Source: Allium sativum | Taxonomy: Eukaryota > Streptophyta > Magnoliopsida > Asparagales > Amaryllidaceae | Reading direction: 5' to 3' | DNA: 64,000 bases | NCBI GenBank assembly: GCA_030737875.1 | Contig: CM060909.1 | Location: forward strand, 395,355,565-395,419,564 | Shown here: positions 32,331 through 45,423 of the stretch, one piece after another | Position numbering within the stretch: the stretch's first letter is position 1 | Layout of the letters: each line of letters opens with the position of its first letter | The notes under the pieces: generated by a model | Database searches by the model: none | What the model was told of the DNA's origin: nothing | The model's input: the letters and a program-made list of their open reading frames with translations, nothing else | Position numbers and translations under genes: made by a program

Positions 32331-32501
32331 ATGTCAGACACACAATCCATTTACAAGTTCGTTCTGGGTCTGAACGAAACCGGAGGCACTTTCCTCGCAT
32401 ATCCATCGATCTCCAGGTACGTCTGGACGATCACCAACTGTTTCCCTCATCTTGGGTGTACAGCCCGATCAAGATCATCAGTAATCACCCAAACGATGTG
32501 A
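32331..32501 (+). pseudogene. LTR antisense ORF in E, frameshifted
   Basis: Starts MSDTQSIYKFVLGLNETGGT, antisense to the LTR as in the other copies, and reads 56 codons to TGA. A second frame just downstream (to about 32575) resumes the conserved DVKTSGL...YSEW block, so a frameshift lies between. The N terminus is intact although this family has diverged. Confidence 0.5.
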
Positions 32502-33784
32502 AGACTTCTGGTCTTCAATCATCGTCTTCATCTTCGACATTTCGTCGAATCGGTTATTCAGAATGGGTATAAACCCGGCCTTTCTGAATAACCCACGTAT
32601 ATAATAAACAAATGTTACACAAACACAACAAACGCCTCATTCCAATTCAGAATATTCTTTTATTCACAAAATCACATTCTTAGGGAAAGGTTCCCATTAA
32701 TTTTATCCAAGATAAATTCTTCTAAATTTATTCTATAATCTTCCTTTGGATATCATTTCAAACTAGTCGGGTTTAGCGAACCACACCGAAGTAATTATTT
32801 ATTTTATTTCCCAATCCCAACCTATTCATCCCATGGAGCAAAACTGGAAATACTTCATATCTAACACCACAGTGTTATCGGTAAAATTAATTACCATTTC
32901 ACGTTCAAATCTAATTAAAGATTTAACTACCGCTTTGGAGCAAAACTGGTGGTACTCCACTCTCGATCACCTTTCAGATTTGATAATTTAAATTATCAAT
33001 TCACATTTTAATCTAATTAAAGATTCATTAAAACTCTACTTAGTTTTAATCTTTTCAAAAAAATCAACATCCTGCCTTTAACTGGGTTAAAGAACCAATG
33101 CCATCTAAAACACGATTCACGACAAACCCAAATCACATTTGATATTAAATACAAGGCTCTGAATAGAAAATATACCGTCTTATATTCAATATCAAATTCT
33201 AAAACCAACAAATATTGTATTGGAAATAACGATATAAAATATATCTTTCAAATTCCCATAACAATATGTGTATAGTCACGAAATCCAACAACGAAATATT
33301 CCGAAGATAATTTCGATTCAGCTCCAGTCCAATCCTCGTATTGGGAATATTGATTATTTTTAAAATCACTTTCAAATTCAATTTATTTATTTCAAAAATA
33401 AATTGATTTTAATTCTAGTTCAAAACTAGTTCATTTCGATAAAAATCTATTTTTATCTTTTCAAATATGGAATTTTTCAGCCCAATTTTTCCCAAATCAT
33501 TTCTTATGATTTTACACAAATTATAGATATTTTTAATAATTTTATCAAGGCCCGTACAGTCGATTTCCATCAATGGCCATCGAACTGCACTTACAGCGAC
33601 CTTTTCCAAATTTGATTTGGACATAATTCCAAATCCAACCATTAGATTTCAATTGGAAAGCTCTTTTCGATACGAACCCAACAGTTCCGGTTTTAGGAGA
33701 ATCCGACGGTCGGATCTCCCGCAACGTCAATACGAAGTCAATGGTCGAAATTCACGAACTGCCGCGGCGCGGCGCATTCTATTC

Positions 33785-33832
33785 AGGCCATTATATATAT
33801 ATAATATATATATCTATATATATTATATATAT
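33785..33832. repeat. AT-rich palindromic tract in E
   Basis: Alternating tatata/atatat blocks around ctatatata that could fold back on themselves. Simple sequence, no gene. Confidence 0.6.
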
Positions 33833-35154
33833 TTCATCGATTTCCTTTTTAAAACGTATTTTATAAATCGTTTTAAATTCGTTTTCAAAACCACTTCAAC
33901 TCTATATTCAATTTCAAATCAAAATTGAATATTTCATATCATTACTATATAAATGATAATATTTTCAAAACATTATATTTTGAAATCACTTCTTTTCTAT
34001 ATTCATTATAAAAACGAATATAATCGATATAAATATCGTTCACGTCAAAATGGCGCAACTCTAATCAACACGGCTTTATATATTTCAATAAATTCGTTAT
34101 TCTATTCAACAAATGAATATATATTCTATTCAACACATGAATCTATATTTCTTTCAACACACGACTAATCTCAACACATGAGTACTGTCAACACACAACT
34201 GTTTTTGTTATGTAAAATATTTTATAAAATTATGGTATCTATCGTTTGATTTTCAATCAGACTCCACCGTAAAGTAGTGTCTAATTTTAAATATGATAAA
34301 GATGTAAATTTTATTGTTAAAATATTTTACTCAACACACGAATAGTTTCAACACATGAACATCGTCAACACATGACTATTTTTATATTCAACACATGATT
34401 TTTTTTTATAATATTCATTATTTTTCCAATTGGAATGAGGCCCAATCAATTACCATATAACGTTAATTATATGGATTCCATACAACACATGTATATAATA
34501 GCAACGATAAACAATCAACCATCATCCAAAGTGCACCACACAACTGCATAAGCATCAAATATAAATAATTAACGCTTACACAGCCTGTCGACCAATCGAT
34601 CGACATACAATAAAATAATTGGGATTAGTGTACGCCAAATTTCATCCCAACACCCGTGTGGGGTTTCAAATCAACAAACACATATTTTTATTTGTGCAGT
34701 TGGGCGATGTGTAAAATTTATCATCCCAATCAATATCAGTCAAATCAGTGTATATAAACAAATCAGCCGATTTGTTTATAAATAATTATTTACTCACATT
34801 CACGTTAAAAATTATATTTTTAACGATAATTAATTTATTTCAACTATCTACAATTTATTATCTATTTCACATCAACAATACAAACAAATTTCACAACACA
34901 TCAATCAAACAAACAAGCCATCCATGGTCTGTGGATGACGGGTGTCGGGTGCTGCTAAGCACCGTCTGCATCCTAGTATATATATATAACTAGAAAAGGA
35001 AATTTAGAGTGAGAAGTTCTCACCGATAGCTATCCCAACTCCACGACACTTCATTTATAGAAATCTTTGTCGTTCTCGCGCTTTTGTCACTTTCGTTGAC
35101 CGTAGCCACTACATATATAAATATCACATTTTTATATTGTTGTTCTGTATATAA

Positions 35155-35399
35155 AAATTCTATTTTTACATTGCTACTATATGGATAAAAATTCTATTTT
35201 TACATTGCTACTATATGGATAAAAATTCTATTTTTACATTGCTACTATATAGATAAAAATTCTATTTTTACATTGCTACTATATAGAAAAAAATTCTATT
35301 TTTACATTGCTACTATATAGATAAAAATTCTATTTTTACATTGCTACTATATAGATAAAAATTCTATTTTTACATCGCTATTCTCTACATAAAGATTTC
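35155..35399. repeat. 34-bp tandem array, ~7 units (E)
   Basis: Units starting tatttttacattgctac at 35161, 35195, 35229, 35263, 35297, 35331 and 35365, an exact 34-bp period with few changes. Not seen in the A, B or C LTRs; private to E in this window. Confidence 0.9.
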
Positions 35400-35684
35400 G
35401 CCTTTGTTATAAATAAAAATCACGTCTTTTACTAATTAAAAATCTAACCTTTCTGTATTAAAAAAAATCTGACCTTTACTTTGCTAAAAAAAAAGAATCC
35501 GAATTTTACTTTGCTAAAATCATTACTTTAACATCGTAACTATATAGAAATAAATACCATGACATTGAATAAATAAAAATTAGATTTTTTTTCTAACTAA
35601 CTAAATAAATAACCTATTTAAAACTGATTTTAAAACCTATTTAATTTAAATAAATGCAAATAAATAAATTAGAGGAGCTTACTG

Positions 35685-35940
35685 GTGGTGGGTGAGTGTC
35701 GGAGGCGGAGGGGAAGAAGAGGAAGCAGCGGTTCGGTGGAGGTGGGTTTGGGCGTCGGCGTCGATGGGTTCAGGGGGGGTGAAGGGCTTGGCCCTCGCGC
35801 GCCGGAGAAGGGAGAAGGAGAGGAGAAGGCGCACGCGTCGGTGGAGGGGGGCGGTCCGGTCAGGAAGGCGGCGCCGCCACTGGGAGGAGAGGCGCGATTT
35901 CCGCCGATCCCTTTTTTTTTTTCGTTTCTGAAATGAATTC
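35685..35940 (-). other. GC-rich island in E LTR
   Basis: A sharply GC-rich block in an AT-rich LTR. It corresponds in position to GC-rich leaders after the TATA sites in A, B and C. On the minus strand it reads as a Pro/Ser-rich frame inside ORF 35669-36076, and on the + strand two further frames are open. Open frames on both strands are expected from GC content alone, so I do not call a gene. Confidence 0.5.
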
Positions 35941-38058
35941 CAACGAGGGGGAGCCTGAAAGGGATTAAAGAAGAGAGGAGAGAGATTTTAAATTTTAATT
36001 TATTTATTTTATTTAACTTACAAAATGTTGACTTTTTCATACGACCTCTAAACGAGGCCCACCGCCTGTCGTCCATAGTGTTTTACCCCCATTCCGAACA
36101 CAATGGGATATGTATCGTAAGCTGATTCGATCGTTTCGATCAGTTTTCGTCAAAATCAACATATAACTCTATATATTGAATTTGAACGCGCATTTCAATT
36201 CACTGGGGTCACATACGAACTCTATAAATCCCGAAAAAATATTTTCTAGCTTCGTATTGACGATACGGTCCTAACAAAACTAGTTTCGTCGAATTCTGAG
36301 ACCGTTGGAAAAATGGCCATTTTCCAGTCGATTAAAATCAACTGAAACTGGTCAAACGCGTTTTCCTTTGCCACGCTCACATATTGATTCGAAAAATTAT
36401 GAAAATTGGAATCTAGCAATAACTTGACATCACGGATCCAACAAAAGTGGTTTCGTCGAAATCCGAGGTCGTTTGCAAAATTCCCATTTTTAAGGGCCTG
36501 AATTCCATAGCGACTATTCAGAATTTTCAACTGGACATATCTTTTGATTCCCGCTATGAAATTTCGATTTTTCAGATTCGTTGGAAAGATATTCACAAAT
36601 AGATTCCATTATTTTTGGTTTCTCTAAAATCCGGTTTGTTTTGCACCCGGTACATTCAAATGAAATTTGAAATCGAATTATCGAACTACCGTGCCATTTT
36701 CAATTCTATTTATAATTATATATAATTATTTATATTCTAACGACGACGTATATAATATATACGTTCGAATTGTATACAAATTAAATTCTCGTCGATATTA
36801 TTTAAAATAATTCATTTTAAATATGCAAAATTCATTAAAATTGCCAAAATAAAAATTTTAAACTAGCCCAGATTTTCGGGTTGTTACATCCACAGACCAT
36901 GGACGATACTTATTGGTTGTGTTGTTGTTTGGATTATTTGGTTGATGTGAAATTTGGTGAATGATGTGAATGATTGATTGTGGTTGAAAAATACCCATTT
37001 GTGGTTGAAAACAAAAATATAATAGGATGTAGAAATGAAAATAAAACATGCCGCCTGCGTGCGAACTAGATGCATGAATCCCCATTGTCAAAAACCGCGA
37101 GGTTTTAAGGTAGAGAGAGGAGCCGTACTAGGAACGGTCCCGGTTTTAACTACCCTGCCGTTATGCTGCCGAAATTTCCTGAAATATTCATGTGTTTGAT
37201 TTATTTTCAATTGTTGAAACTATATTCATTTGTTGAGTGGAAATTCATGTATATAAAATAATCGTGTTTTGAAATTTACAATAAAAATCACATTTTTACT
37301 ATATACATGAACTGTGGAAAATGGTGATGTGTAGAAATAAATATTTGTTGGATAAAAATATCATTTTTATCGATAGTGCGAAGTGAAAATGGTTTTGAAA
37401 TCGAAGAATGAAATATATAGAAATACATATAATTATAATATATCAAATAACGGAGCTGCAGTTCGTATTTTGAAACCGTGATTTCAAACGATTAGTGCGA
37501 AAGATCCGACCATCGGATTTTCCTGAAACCACAACCGTTGGGTTCGCCTTGGAAATATCTTTCCCACGGCACCAACTTTGTAAAGATCCAACGATTGGAT
37601 TGTTTGGAATGTTTAATTCAAATCTGAGGAAAAACAGTGCCAGAATCGATTATATTTATATATATATATAAATATAATTAAATTAAATCGAATAACGACG
37701 TTGCAGTTCGTATTTTGAAATCATAACTTCAAACGATTAGTGCAGGAGATCCGACCGTCGGATTTTCCCAAAACCGAAACCATTGGATTCGTTTTGAAAA
37801 GATCTTTTTAATGATATAAATTTTGTGAAGATCCAACGGTTAGATTTTCATATATGTGTAAATCAAATCTGGAGAAAAACAGCGCCACGGCCGCGTTATG
37901 GCCTGAAGCATTATTTGAATGAATTGGCTATTTTTAAATAAATAAAAATAGCGATAAATCGTGATAAAATATTATAAACGATATGGAATGGAAATAAACT
38001 GAATTTGCTCGATTTATTTGATATTTGATGGTTGAATGTGTTTGGTGTGAAAATTACA

Positions 38059-38400
38059 TTAAAGAACAAAATTGGTGTTGTCGAATAATTTAACCATTGA
38101 AATGAATTGATTTGAAATTCTAGATATACGTGAATTATTTGAAAAGGCCGAGTTAATTCTCATTTCAAATAATTGATCGACGAGTGAAAGTCGAAGATAT
38201 GAAGACGGTGCAAGACCGATGATCTTCACGTCGAATGGAGGGGTGCTACTGATGCTCATGATAGGAGTAGCTACCTTGACGGGGTTGAAGTAGTAGCCAC
38301 CCGGACGTACTTGTTGATTGTACGGATAGGCGAGGTATTGAGTGCCTCCGGTTTCGTTCAGACCCAGAACGAACGTGTAAATGGGCTGGGTGTCTGACAT
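38059..38400 (-). CDS. Conserved LTR antisense ORF, 113 aa (B 3' LTR)
   Basis: Same frame and length as 21808-22149, starting MSDTQPIYTFVLGLNETGGT, with only a Ser-to-Pro change visible. Both copies in B stayed open while gag-pol between them collected six stops and a frameshift. That contrast is suggestive, although two short frames are a small target. Confidence 0.4.
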   Translation of the reverse strand: MSDTQPIYTFVLGLNETGGTQYLAYPYNQQVRPGGYYFNPVKVATPIMSISSTPPFDVKIIGLAPSSYLRLSLVDQLFEMRINSAFSNNSRISRISNQFISMVKLFDNTNFVL

Positions 38401-40769
38401 TGGATTTTGTTCTGTGCTGATTGATCTCTATTAAATATATATCTGTTTGGCGGCGGAGAATTTATTCTCTTGCTTAACGCCCTTCTCTGAGACGTACGAG
38501 CCCAGAGGTTATATATCGATAGAAATCAGTCGCACGGGGTGAATTGCCTGTGTGGCACGCCTAAGTGATAGATGATCAAAGCTTCTATTGAAAAGCAAAG
38601 TCTTGTGGTTGATAATCAAAGCACAGCCTGTGTGGCATAGCTTTGTGTATAACGTGAATTCGCGAGCCTCACACCCCGGGATGGACCAGAACGGGAGAAG
38701 GATCCAGGGAGGACATGCGTTTCTTTCTAGCTAGGGTGGTGTCAGTGACCTACCAGTCCTGACATTTATATACTTTTCACCTGTGTGGTTGTTGTTGTTG
38801 CGAGGCGCCTCGGATATATCGGTCGATCCGGGACCGATGGAGTCATTGGGCTCATTAACGCCCCAAAGGGCGGGGAAACGCAGTGTTCAGGCATTTTAAT
38901 CCACATCGGTGGACCGGCCCTGTGGCTCCTAAGGGTCACTCGAGCTCTGATCCTGGGACACGGGATAGAGCATTTCGAATTCGGTGAGGACTATCTTTTG
39001 CCTCGGTTCATGATGGAGATCCAATTTCCAAATACGACATCGTGCGGTTTTGATTGTATACCTATATATTGCGACATAGTGGTATGGGGCATTAATGCCG
39101 CCTATGATTGATAGTTATGATTGAAATTGTTTTTGAAACATATATACACTAGCAATAATATCAAATGATTTGTTTTGCTCGTATCAAGCATATTTTGGCC
39201 ATTATAAGGTAAAACTCTATCCTCTGGTGTGTGTTGCATTGTGTGATGGGAACTGAGTCTTATAATGGCTTCATTTTTATAAAAAGCATTGCGATGTTTA
39301 AAAGATCTATTTGTTTTAAAGCACTAGCAATCCAATGGAGTAAACCCGTTCCGCGAAAGTGGCGTGGTCCTGTGATTAGCCATATTTGAAAATGTGTTAA
39401 GTAGATTTCTCATACCAGTCCCATGACTGACTCGTAGTTTGTTTCACTTGCAAACTCGGGTGCCCCTATTTCTACACGGGCAGCCTTGTATTCAGGTTTT
39501 AGCAGGCTCTTTCTGGATAGCTGGAGCTGAAGATGGATTCTATCATTTATCTATTTTTATGCTGTTCAGCTCCTGTTGTACATATTATGTTTTCTTTTCC
39601 GCAGTAGACATTTATGTATAGTTGAACTGTATTTTGTACTAAGTATGATCTTACATACTGTGTAACTCTGATGATTATATTTATCCAGTGTATTCTATTG
39701 TGCATTATCTGGTGTATTTATTTATTTCTATTATGTTATTATTTGTTTATGTGTTATATTCCAAAGATTACCCTCGCCACCGTCTTATCGGGAATGGGGT
39801 CGTCACAAGCTTCCTGGACTCTATAAGTTGTAAGGTGGTGGATTCTGATCGGGACACAGGTGAAGGACGTGGCGCGCGTTTCGAGGTGGAGTGGGTGATG
39901 TTGGGTTTCGATGACGGGCTATTTACTGAGTGAAGAAGATGAAATAGACGGCCAAAATTTTTGACTAAGGAAATCAAGGTTTAAGGAAATTATTTAAAGT
40001 TAATCATCTTTTATTAGCAAATAATGTAATTTAAATATAATTTTCCATATCTTGTTCAAAACAGAATGGAATTTAATGATTTTCGTTGCGTTAGGATCGT
40101 CTTTCTGAACTCTACAACTAGGGACAAACCAGAACTGCAACGGAGCAGATCAAATTTTGGATAAATTTCAGATCTGATCTATTCTGAATAAAAGCTCGGT
40201 GAGATTTATGTTCTTAAATAATTAATTAATCATCTAATTATTTATCGCAAATGAAAACAAATTGAATGAATGTTCATAAATCAAGTTGTTATGTTTAAGA
40301 TGGAAATTTGCTGTTTGTGAATTTTGGTAATTGCGATGTTTATGTTTGTAGATCTAAGTCTACAATTAAAATTTCTAAAACATGGATGCATTGATTTGTT
40401 TAGATTTGGTTGTAGGATAAAATTTAGATTATATTGTTGTTTCATGTAATATGAAATTGATATGTTAGTTAACACCAAACATTGGATTACAATGTCCAAA
40501 TCAATAAAAATAATCACTTTGCTGTGTCGTTTATTTGGATTAGAAATTAGGTAAAACAAAAATCCCTATTTTTGTTCATTAATTATGTGACATCAAATTG
40601 GACATTTTAGTGATATTAGACTATGGTTAAACAAAAAACCATTATATTTGTTCATTGAGAATGTGACACCAAACTTGAAATTTGTGTAAAATGGGAATTG
40701 GTTTAGTAAAATAAAAAGAGTTGTATTTTGTTTGCATTCCTTGATGCGAAAAAATGTTGAAGGAATAAC

Positions 40770-43080
40770 ATTAAAATGAAAGAGTTACATTTAAATAAAA
40801 ATTACATTTTTTTGTGTAATAAAGATAAGATTTTACTGTTGTAATAATAATTACATTTTTAAGTGTAACTAAAGATATGATCTTGTACGGTAATAAAAAT
40901 TTACATTTTTACCAATATAATTAAAGTAGAATGAAACTTACGTTTTTATTAAGGTAGTTAAAGTAGAATAAAAATTTACATTTTTATTAATGTAATTAAA
41001 GTAGAGTAATAAATTGCATTTTTCAATGTAAAAGAAAGGAAATGAAATAATGTACGTTTTTATTAATGTGATTTAAGGTGAATGAAAACTTAAATTTTTA
41101 TTAATGTAACTTAAAATGAATATATGAGTACGTTTTCAATGTAATAAGGAACGAATGAATTTTTTTACATTTTTAATGTAATTAAGTTAAGATATGAATT
41201 TTTACATTTTTAATGTACTTAAAAAGAAAAGACTTTTACACCGTAAGGTTAATTACATTTTTGGGGTAATTAAAAGGGATATTTTTACTTTGTAATAAAA
41301 TTACATTTTTATTATAATTAGAAAGTTAAGATTTTTACACCATAAGATCAAGTACATTTTTAACGGGATGAAAGAAAGAGATTTTGGCATCGCAAAATTT
41401 ATTAAATTCTTAACGTAATTAAAGAATGAAATTTTGACGCTGAAAAATTGATTACATTTTTATGGGATAAAAAGATAGGCTTTGAAACGGAAGTATTAAT
41501 TACAGTCGTAGTTATTGAAAAGAAAAGAATTTGAAATTGTGTTGTTAACATAAAAATCACATATTTATGTTAAAAAGGGAATTCATTAAAATATTCAAGT
41601 TAGAATGGAATTGTGTTAACATAAAAATGAATCATTAAAGTATATAAGGAAGAATGAAATTTTGTTACATAAGAATTTGCATTTTTATTGTAAATGAAAT
41701 ATGAGTCATAAATAAAAAAAAGGGGATGCTTGTTTGACAAATATGGTAACATTAAAAGTACATTTTTATATGTAAAATAAGGATGAAAATTTGCATTGAA
41801 AAGAAAAATTACATTTCTATATGTAATCAAAAGACATGAAATTTATACTGCATAGAAAATTTCATTTTTATATATAATTAAAGAAATAGAACTTACATGT
41901 AACATAAAACTACATTTTTATATGTATATTAATAATGAGAATTTACATTGAAAATTTAATTACATTTTTAACGTAAATAAAGTAGGAATATACATTGCAA
42001 ATTAAAGAGCAAGATTTGACATGTAATTTAAGTTACATTTATTATGTAATTTAGAATAGAATATGTATTGTAAATAAAAAGTACATTTTCATTATGTAAT
42101 TAAAAAGAGAAATTTGACATTATAATGTTAATTACATTTTTAATGTAAAAAAAAGAAGATCTTACACTGTAGTTGAAAGATAGAAATTTTCATGTAATGA
42201 TAATTACATTTTTAATGTAATTAAAAAGGAGGATTTGACGTTGTAATGTAAATTACATTTTTGTTGTAATATTAAAAAGATAAAATTTTCATCGTATTGG
42301 TAATCACATTTTTAATGTAATTAAAAAGGATATTTTATAGTGTAATAGAAAGAATGAATTCAACATTGAAATATAAGAAAAAAAATGAAATGTAACGTTG
42401 AATTAGAACTTACATTTTTATGTAAATAACAATGGAAGAGGAAAATTTACTTTTTAGGTAAATAAGCAATGAAAAGGAAAATTACATTCCAAATGTAAAT
42501 TATAATATAAAGGACATTTTGTTAGGAAATGTAAATTAGAATATAAAGGACATTTTTGTTTGAAATTGTAAATCAGAATAAAAAGTTTAGAAATAAAGAC
42601 TACATCTTTATTGACTTTTTATATACAATAAAAAGAAGTTACATTTCTCAATGTAAATAAGCGGGAAATAGGAAGTTACATTTTTATATGTAATTAGAGA
42701 AATATAGGAACTTACATTTTTCAATTTAAATAAGGATGAAATAGAAGTTATATTTTTAAAGAATTTACATTTTTTCAATGTAAACAAAGGAAATAGAAGA
42801 ATGATTAGGAATTTACATTTTCCAATGTATATAGAATATGAAATAAACATTACATTTTCAATATAATAATATATTGAAATATAAGTTTACATTTCTAAAT
42901 GTAAATTAAAATAGGAATAGAAATTTACATTTTTCAATGTAAACAATAAGATTAGAAATTTACATTTCTAAGGAATGGATTTTCATTAGAAAAAAATAAT
43001 GAAACCAAATATACATTTTGTGTAAATTGAAAGATGAAGGAAGAAAATATACATTGTTATGTTTAGGATGTGTATGTAAA
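40770..43080. repeat. Field of degenerate TTACATTTTTAATGTAA repeats (D LTR)
   Basis: About 2.3 kb in which ttacattttt(a)atgtaa-type motifs recur every few tens of bases with irregular spacers. Each motif is self-complementary (TTACATT / AATGTAA). No constant period can be seen by eye. It replaces the 114-bp and 243-bp repeats found in A and C. Short minus-strand ORFs here are low-complexity. Confidence 0.8.
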
Positions 43081-43329
43081 TTGAAATAAAAATAGCGATA
43101 GATCGTTATAAATTATTTAACAACGATATGAAATGGTTTTCAAATTTATATATGCGAGAGTTATTTGGAAAGTCCGAGTTTACTCTCATTCCAAATAATG
43201 ATACGACGTTCGAAGAATTGAAGACGGCGATTGAAGACGGACGATCTTCACATCGAATGGGTAACTAGTGTTGAGGCCCTTGATTGATTTGCTCCCAAGA
43301 TGGGGCTAAGATGGTAGTTGTCCGGACGT

Positions 43330-43404
43330 AGTGTTGATTTGTACGAATTTGGCTTTCGCTCAGACCCAGAGCATAAGCTTATAAATGGAATGCGTGTCCG
43401 ACAT
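43330..43404 (-). pseudogene. Remnant of the LTR antisense ORF in D
   Basis: ATG at 43404 reads MSDTHSIYKLML and then meets a stop after a one-base frameshift within the VLGLNE region. The MSDTxSI start is preserved in this most diverged family. Confidence 0.45.
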
Positions 43405-45417
43405 TGTACTCCTTTATATTGTATTTATTGATTTTCTGTCGAATGTATGAATGTTTGGTGGCGGAGAATTTATTCTCTTGCTTAACACCCTTTCATATAT
43501 TTCGGCAAAAGATTGGTAGTGTGATATGGAGTGACAGTATGGCATCCTAAGATGCAATGATCAAGGTTTCTTGTTGAAAAGTAGAACCTTATGGTGACGA
43601 TCAAAGCACAGCTTGAATAAGCATAACTTTGTGTATTACGTAGCTTCACGAGCCTCACAACCCGGTGGAGTCTAAAACAGGAGGAGGGAACGCAGGGAGA
43701 GCAGCACGTTTCTTTCTAGCTAGAAGTAGTGTCAGTGCTTAAACTGGCTGATATTTTACTTATGTGGATGATGGAATGAGGCACCTCAGATGATAGGTCC
43801 TATAGGACCGGGAAACGTGTGTTCAGGAATAACTAATGCACAAAGCTGTTTGTGTGGACCGTCCCTGCAGCTTTCCAAGGGTTCACTGCGGGGGATCCTG
43901 AGACATTAGCTAGAGTGTCTCGAATCGGTAAGGAGCTCCTCCCTAGCCTTGACTCATGATGGAAACCCAATTTCCAATACGACCTCATGCGGTTTTGATT
44001 GTAGAACTAGTATAGCGACATAGTAGGATGGGGTACTATGTCGTCTATGATTGATACATTATGATTGAACTGTTTTTGAAACTTATATACACTAGTAATA
44101 ATATCAAACTCGTTTTTATCCTATCAAGCATTTTTGACCATTATAAGGTAAAAATCTATCCTCCGGTTTGCGTTGCATTGTGTGATGGGACTTGAGTCTT
44201 ATGATGAATTCATTTTTCTAAAAAGCATTGCGTTGTTTTAACGATTCACTTTATTTTATGCACCGACAATCCATTGGAATAAAACCCGTTCTGCATTAGC
44301 GGCATGGTCCTTGGATTTGCCTTATTGCTATTAGTTAAATTAGTTTAGAATTCTCACACCAGTCCTATGACTAACCCGTTGTAACGACCTGGAAAATCTG
44401 AACCAATTTAAAAATTTTAAATTGGCTAAAATAGTGGATTTTAAATATTTAAAATAAATATTTTAAATAGTAAAGACGAAAACTGAGTTTGAATCGACAA
44501 TTGAAAAGGAATATAATTAATTCTAATTATAAACAAGGCCTGAAATGGCGCGGTAGTTTCAAAATTTGAATTCAAACTTTGACTGACTGTACCGGGTGCA
44601 AAACAAAACGGATTTGAGTGAAACCAAAAATATTTAAATCTGTTAGTGAATACCTTTCTAACGAATCTGAAAAATCGATGTTTCATAGCGGAAAGCAAAA
44701 GTTATGGCCAAATGAATTTTCAGAAAGGTCGCTATGGAATTTATATAGCCCGTGAAATTGGCCATTTTGCATACGACCTCGAAATTCGACGAAACCACTT
44801 TTGTTGGGTCCGAGATGTGAAGTTATTGTTAGGTTTCAAATTTCATAATTTTTGAAGCTAGTATGTGAGCGTGGCAAAGGAAAACGTGTTTTGGTCAATT
44901 ACAGTTAAATTGGATCGACCAGAAATGGGCCTTTTTGCAAACGGTCTCAGAAATCGACGAAACTAGTTTTGTTGGGACCGTATCGTCAAAACATAGCCAG
45001 ATTTATTTTTCTGGAATTTTTCGAATCAGTTTGTGGTCCTGGCAAATTGAAATGTACGTTCAAATCAAATATTGAATGTTTTATATTTTAAATTGAATGA
45101 AAACTGACTGTAACAGTCGAATGGGCCTACGAAACATATCCCATTGTGTTCAGAATGGGGGTAAAACGCTAGGGACGACAGTCGTCAGGTTTGAATTGGT
45201 GTTCGTGTGTGGAAGAGGGTATTTTAGAGATTTTAAAATTTATAAATAAATAAATAAAAAATCATTGGTCGATGCCCTTTCTCTCTCCCCGACTCAATAC
45301 CTAGCGCACGACGGAAGCTGTTCTTCACCTTCTCTCCTCTTTTTCTTCTAATCAGCTCAATGAAATCCACCAACACAGTTATGGTTTTTGTAGTACTTCT
45401 CATGATCTTCACATCCA

Positions 45418-45423
45418 TATAAG
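45418..45423 (+). promoter_or_regulatory. TATA-like element in C 5' LTR
   Basis: TATAAG before the GC-rich island and after a ctctctccccgac pyrimidine patch; the 3' LTR copy is at 56231-56236. Confidence 0.4.

Larger units (their letters stand above)
30977..36888 (-). mobile_element. Element E: reverse-strand solo LTR, 5.9 kb
   Basis: On + it starts TGTAAGGACCCG and ends GGGTTGTTACA, flanked by TCCAC (30972-30976 and 36889-36893). Read on the minus strand it begins TGTAACAACCCGAAAATCTGGG, like the LTR starts of A-D. LTR landmarks follow in reverse order: the CGTATAG-type U3 blocks, a GC-rich island (about 35690-35930 on +), the 243-bp-type block (one copy), and the MSDT frame. No PBS, polypurine tract or coding region is present, so it is a solo LTR of a third related family. 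Its copy of the tcaacacatga motif (34100-34400) is scattered rather than in 114-bp units. Confidence 0.88.
18949..39807 (+). mobile_element. Element B: degenerate Ty3/gypsy chromovirus (Tekay-like)
   Basis: Bounded by TG...CA and the duplication AGCTT (18944-18948 and 39808-39812). 5' LTR 18949-23557, PBS 23562, gag-pol 23803-28097, polypurine tract about 29271, and a 3' LTR from 29284 to 39807 split by solo LTR E. Without E it is about 14.9 kb. Its LTR is a different subfamily from A and C: 4.6 kb, no 114-bp array, a TATAAAT box and a longer antisense leader. The coding region is heavily mutated, so B depends on others or is dead. Confidence 0.92.
29284..39807 (+). mobile_element. Element B 3' LTR, split by solo LTR E
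   Basis: LTR pieces 29284-30976 and 36894-39807 add to about 4.6 kb and match the 5' LTR. The gap is solo LTR E with its TCCAC duplication. The TATAAAT box is at 30299-30305 and the GCGA-loop hairpin at 37091-37106. Confidence 0.9.
39813..44379 (+). mobile_element. Element D 5' LTR, segment 3
   Basis: The first part (39813-40400) matches 62241-62830 of the D 3' LTR. The middle is an AT-rich repeat field. From about 43090 to 44374 it is a diverged relative of the 3' half of the A/B/C LTRs: agcgatagatcgttataaa, the MSDT frame, gaggcgcctc-like blocks, and gcgacatagtaggatgggg. It ends with CCCGT (44375-44379), the left target duplication of C. No gene. Confidence 0.85.

Noticed and set aside
35669..36076. 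Pro/Ser-rich 135-aa minus-strand ORF in E
   Set aside because: It overlaps other open frames on the opposite strand; openness follows from high GC content. No domain is recognised.
30977..36888. E as a full-length element
   Set aside because: No PBS, polypurine tract, coding region or second LTR copy lies between its ends.
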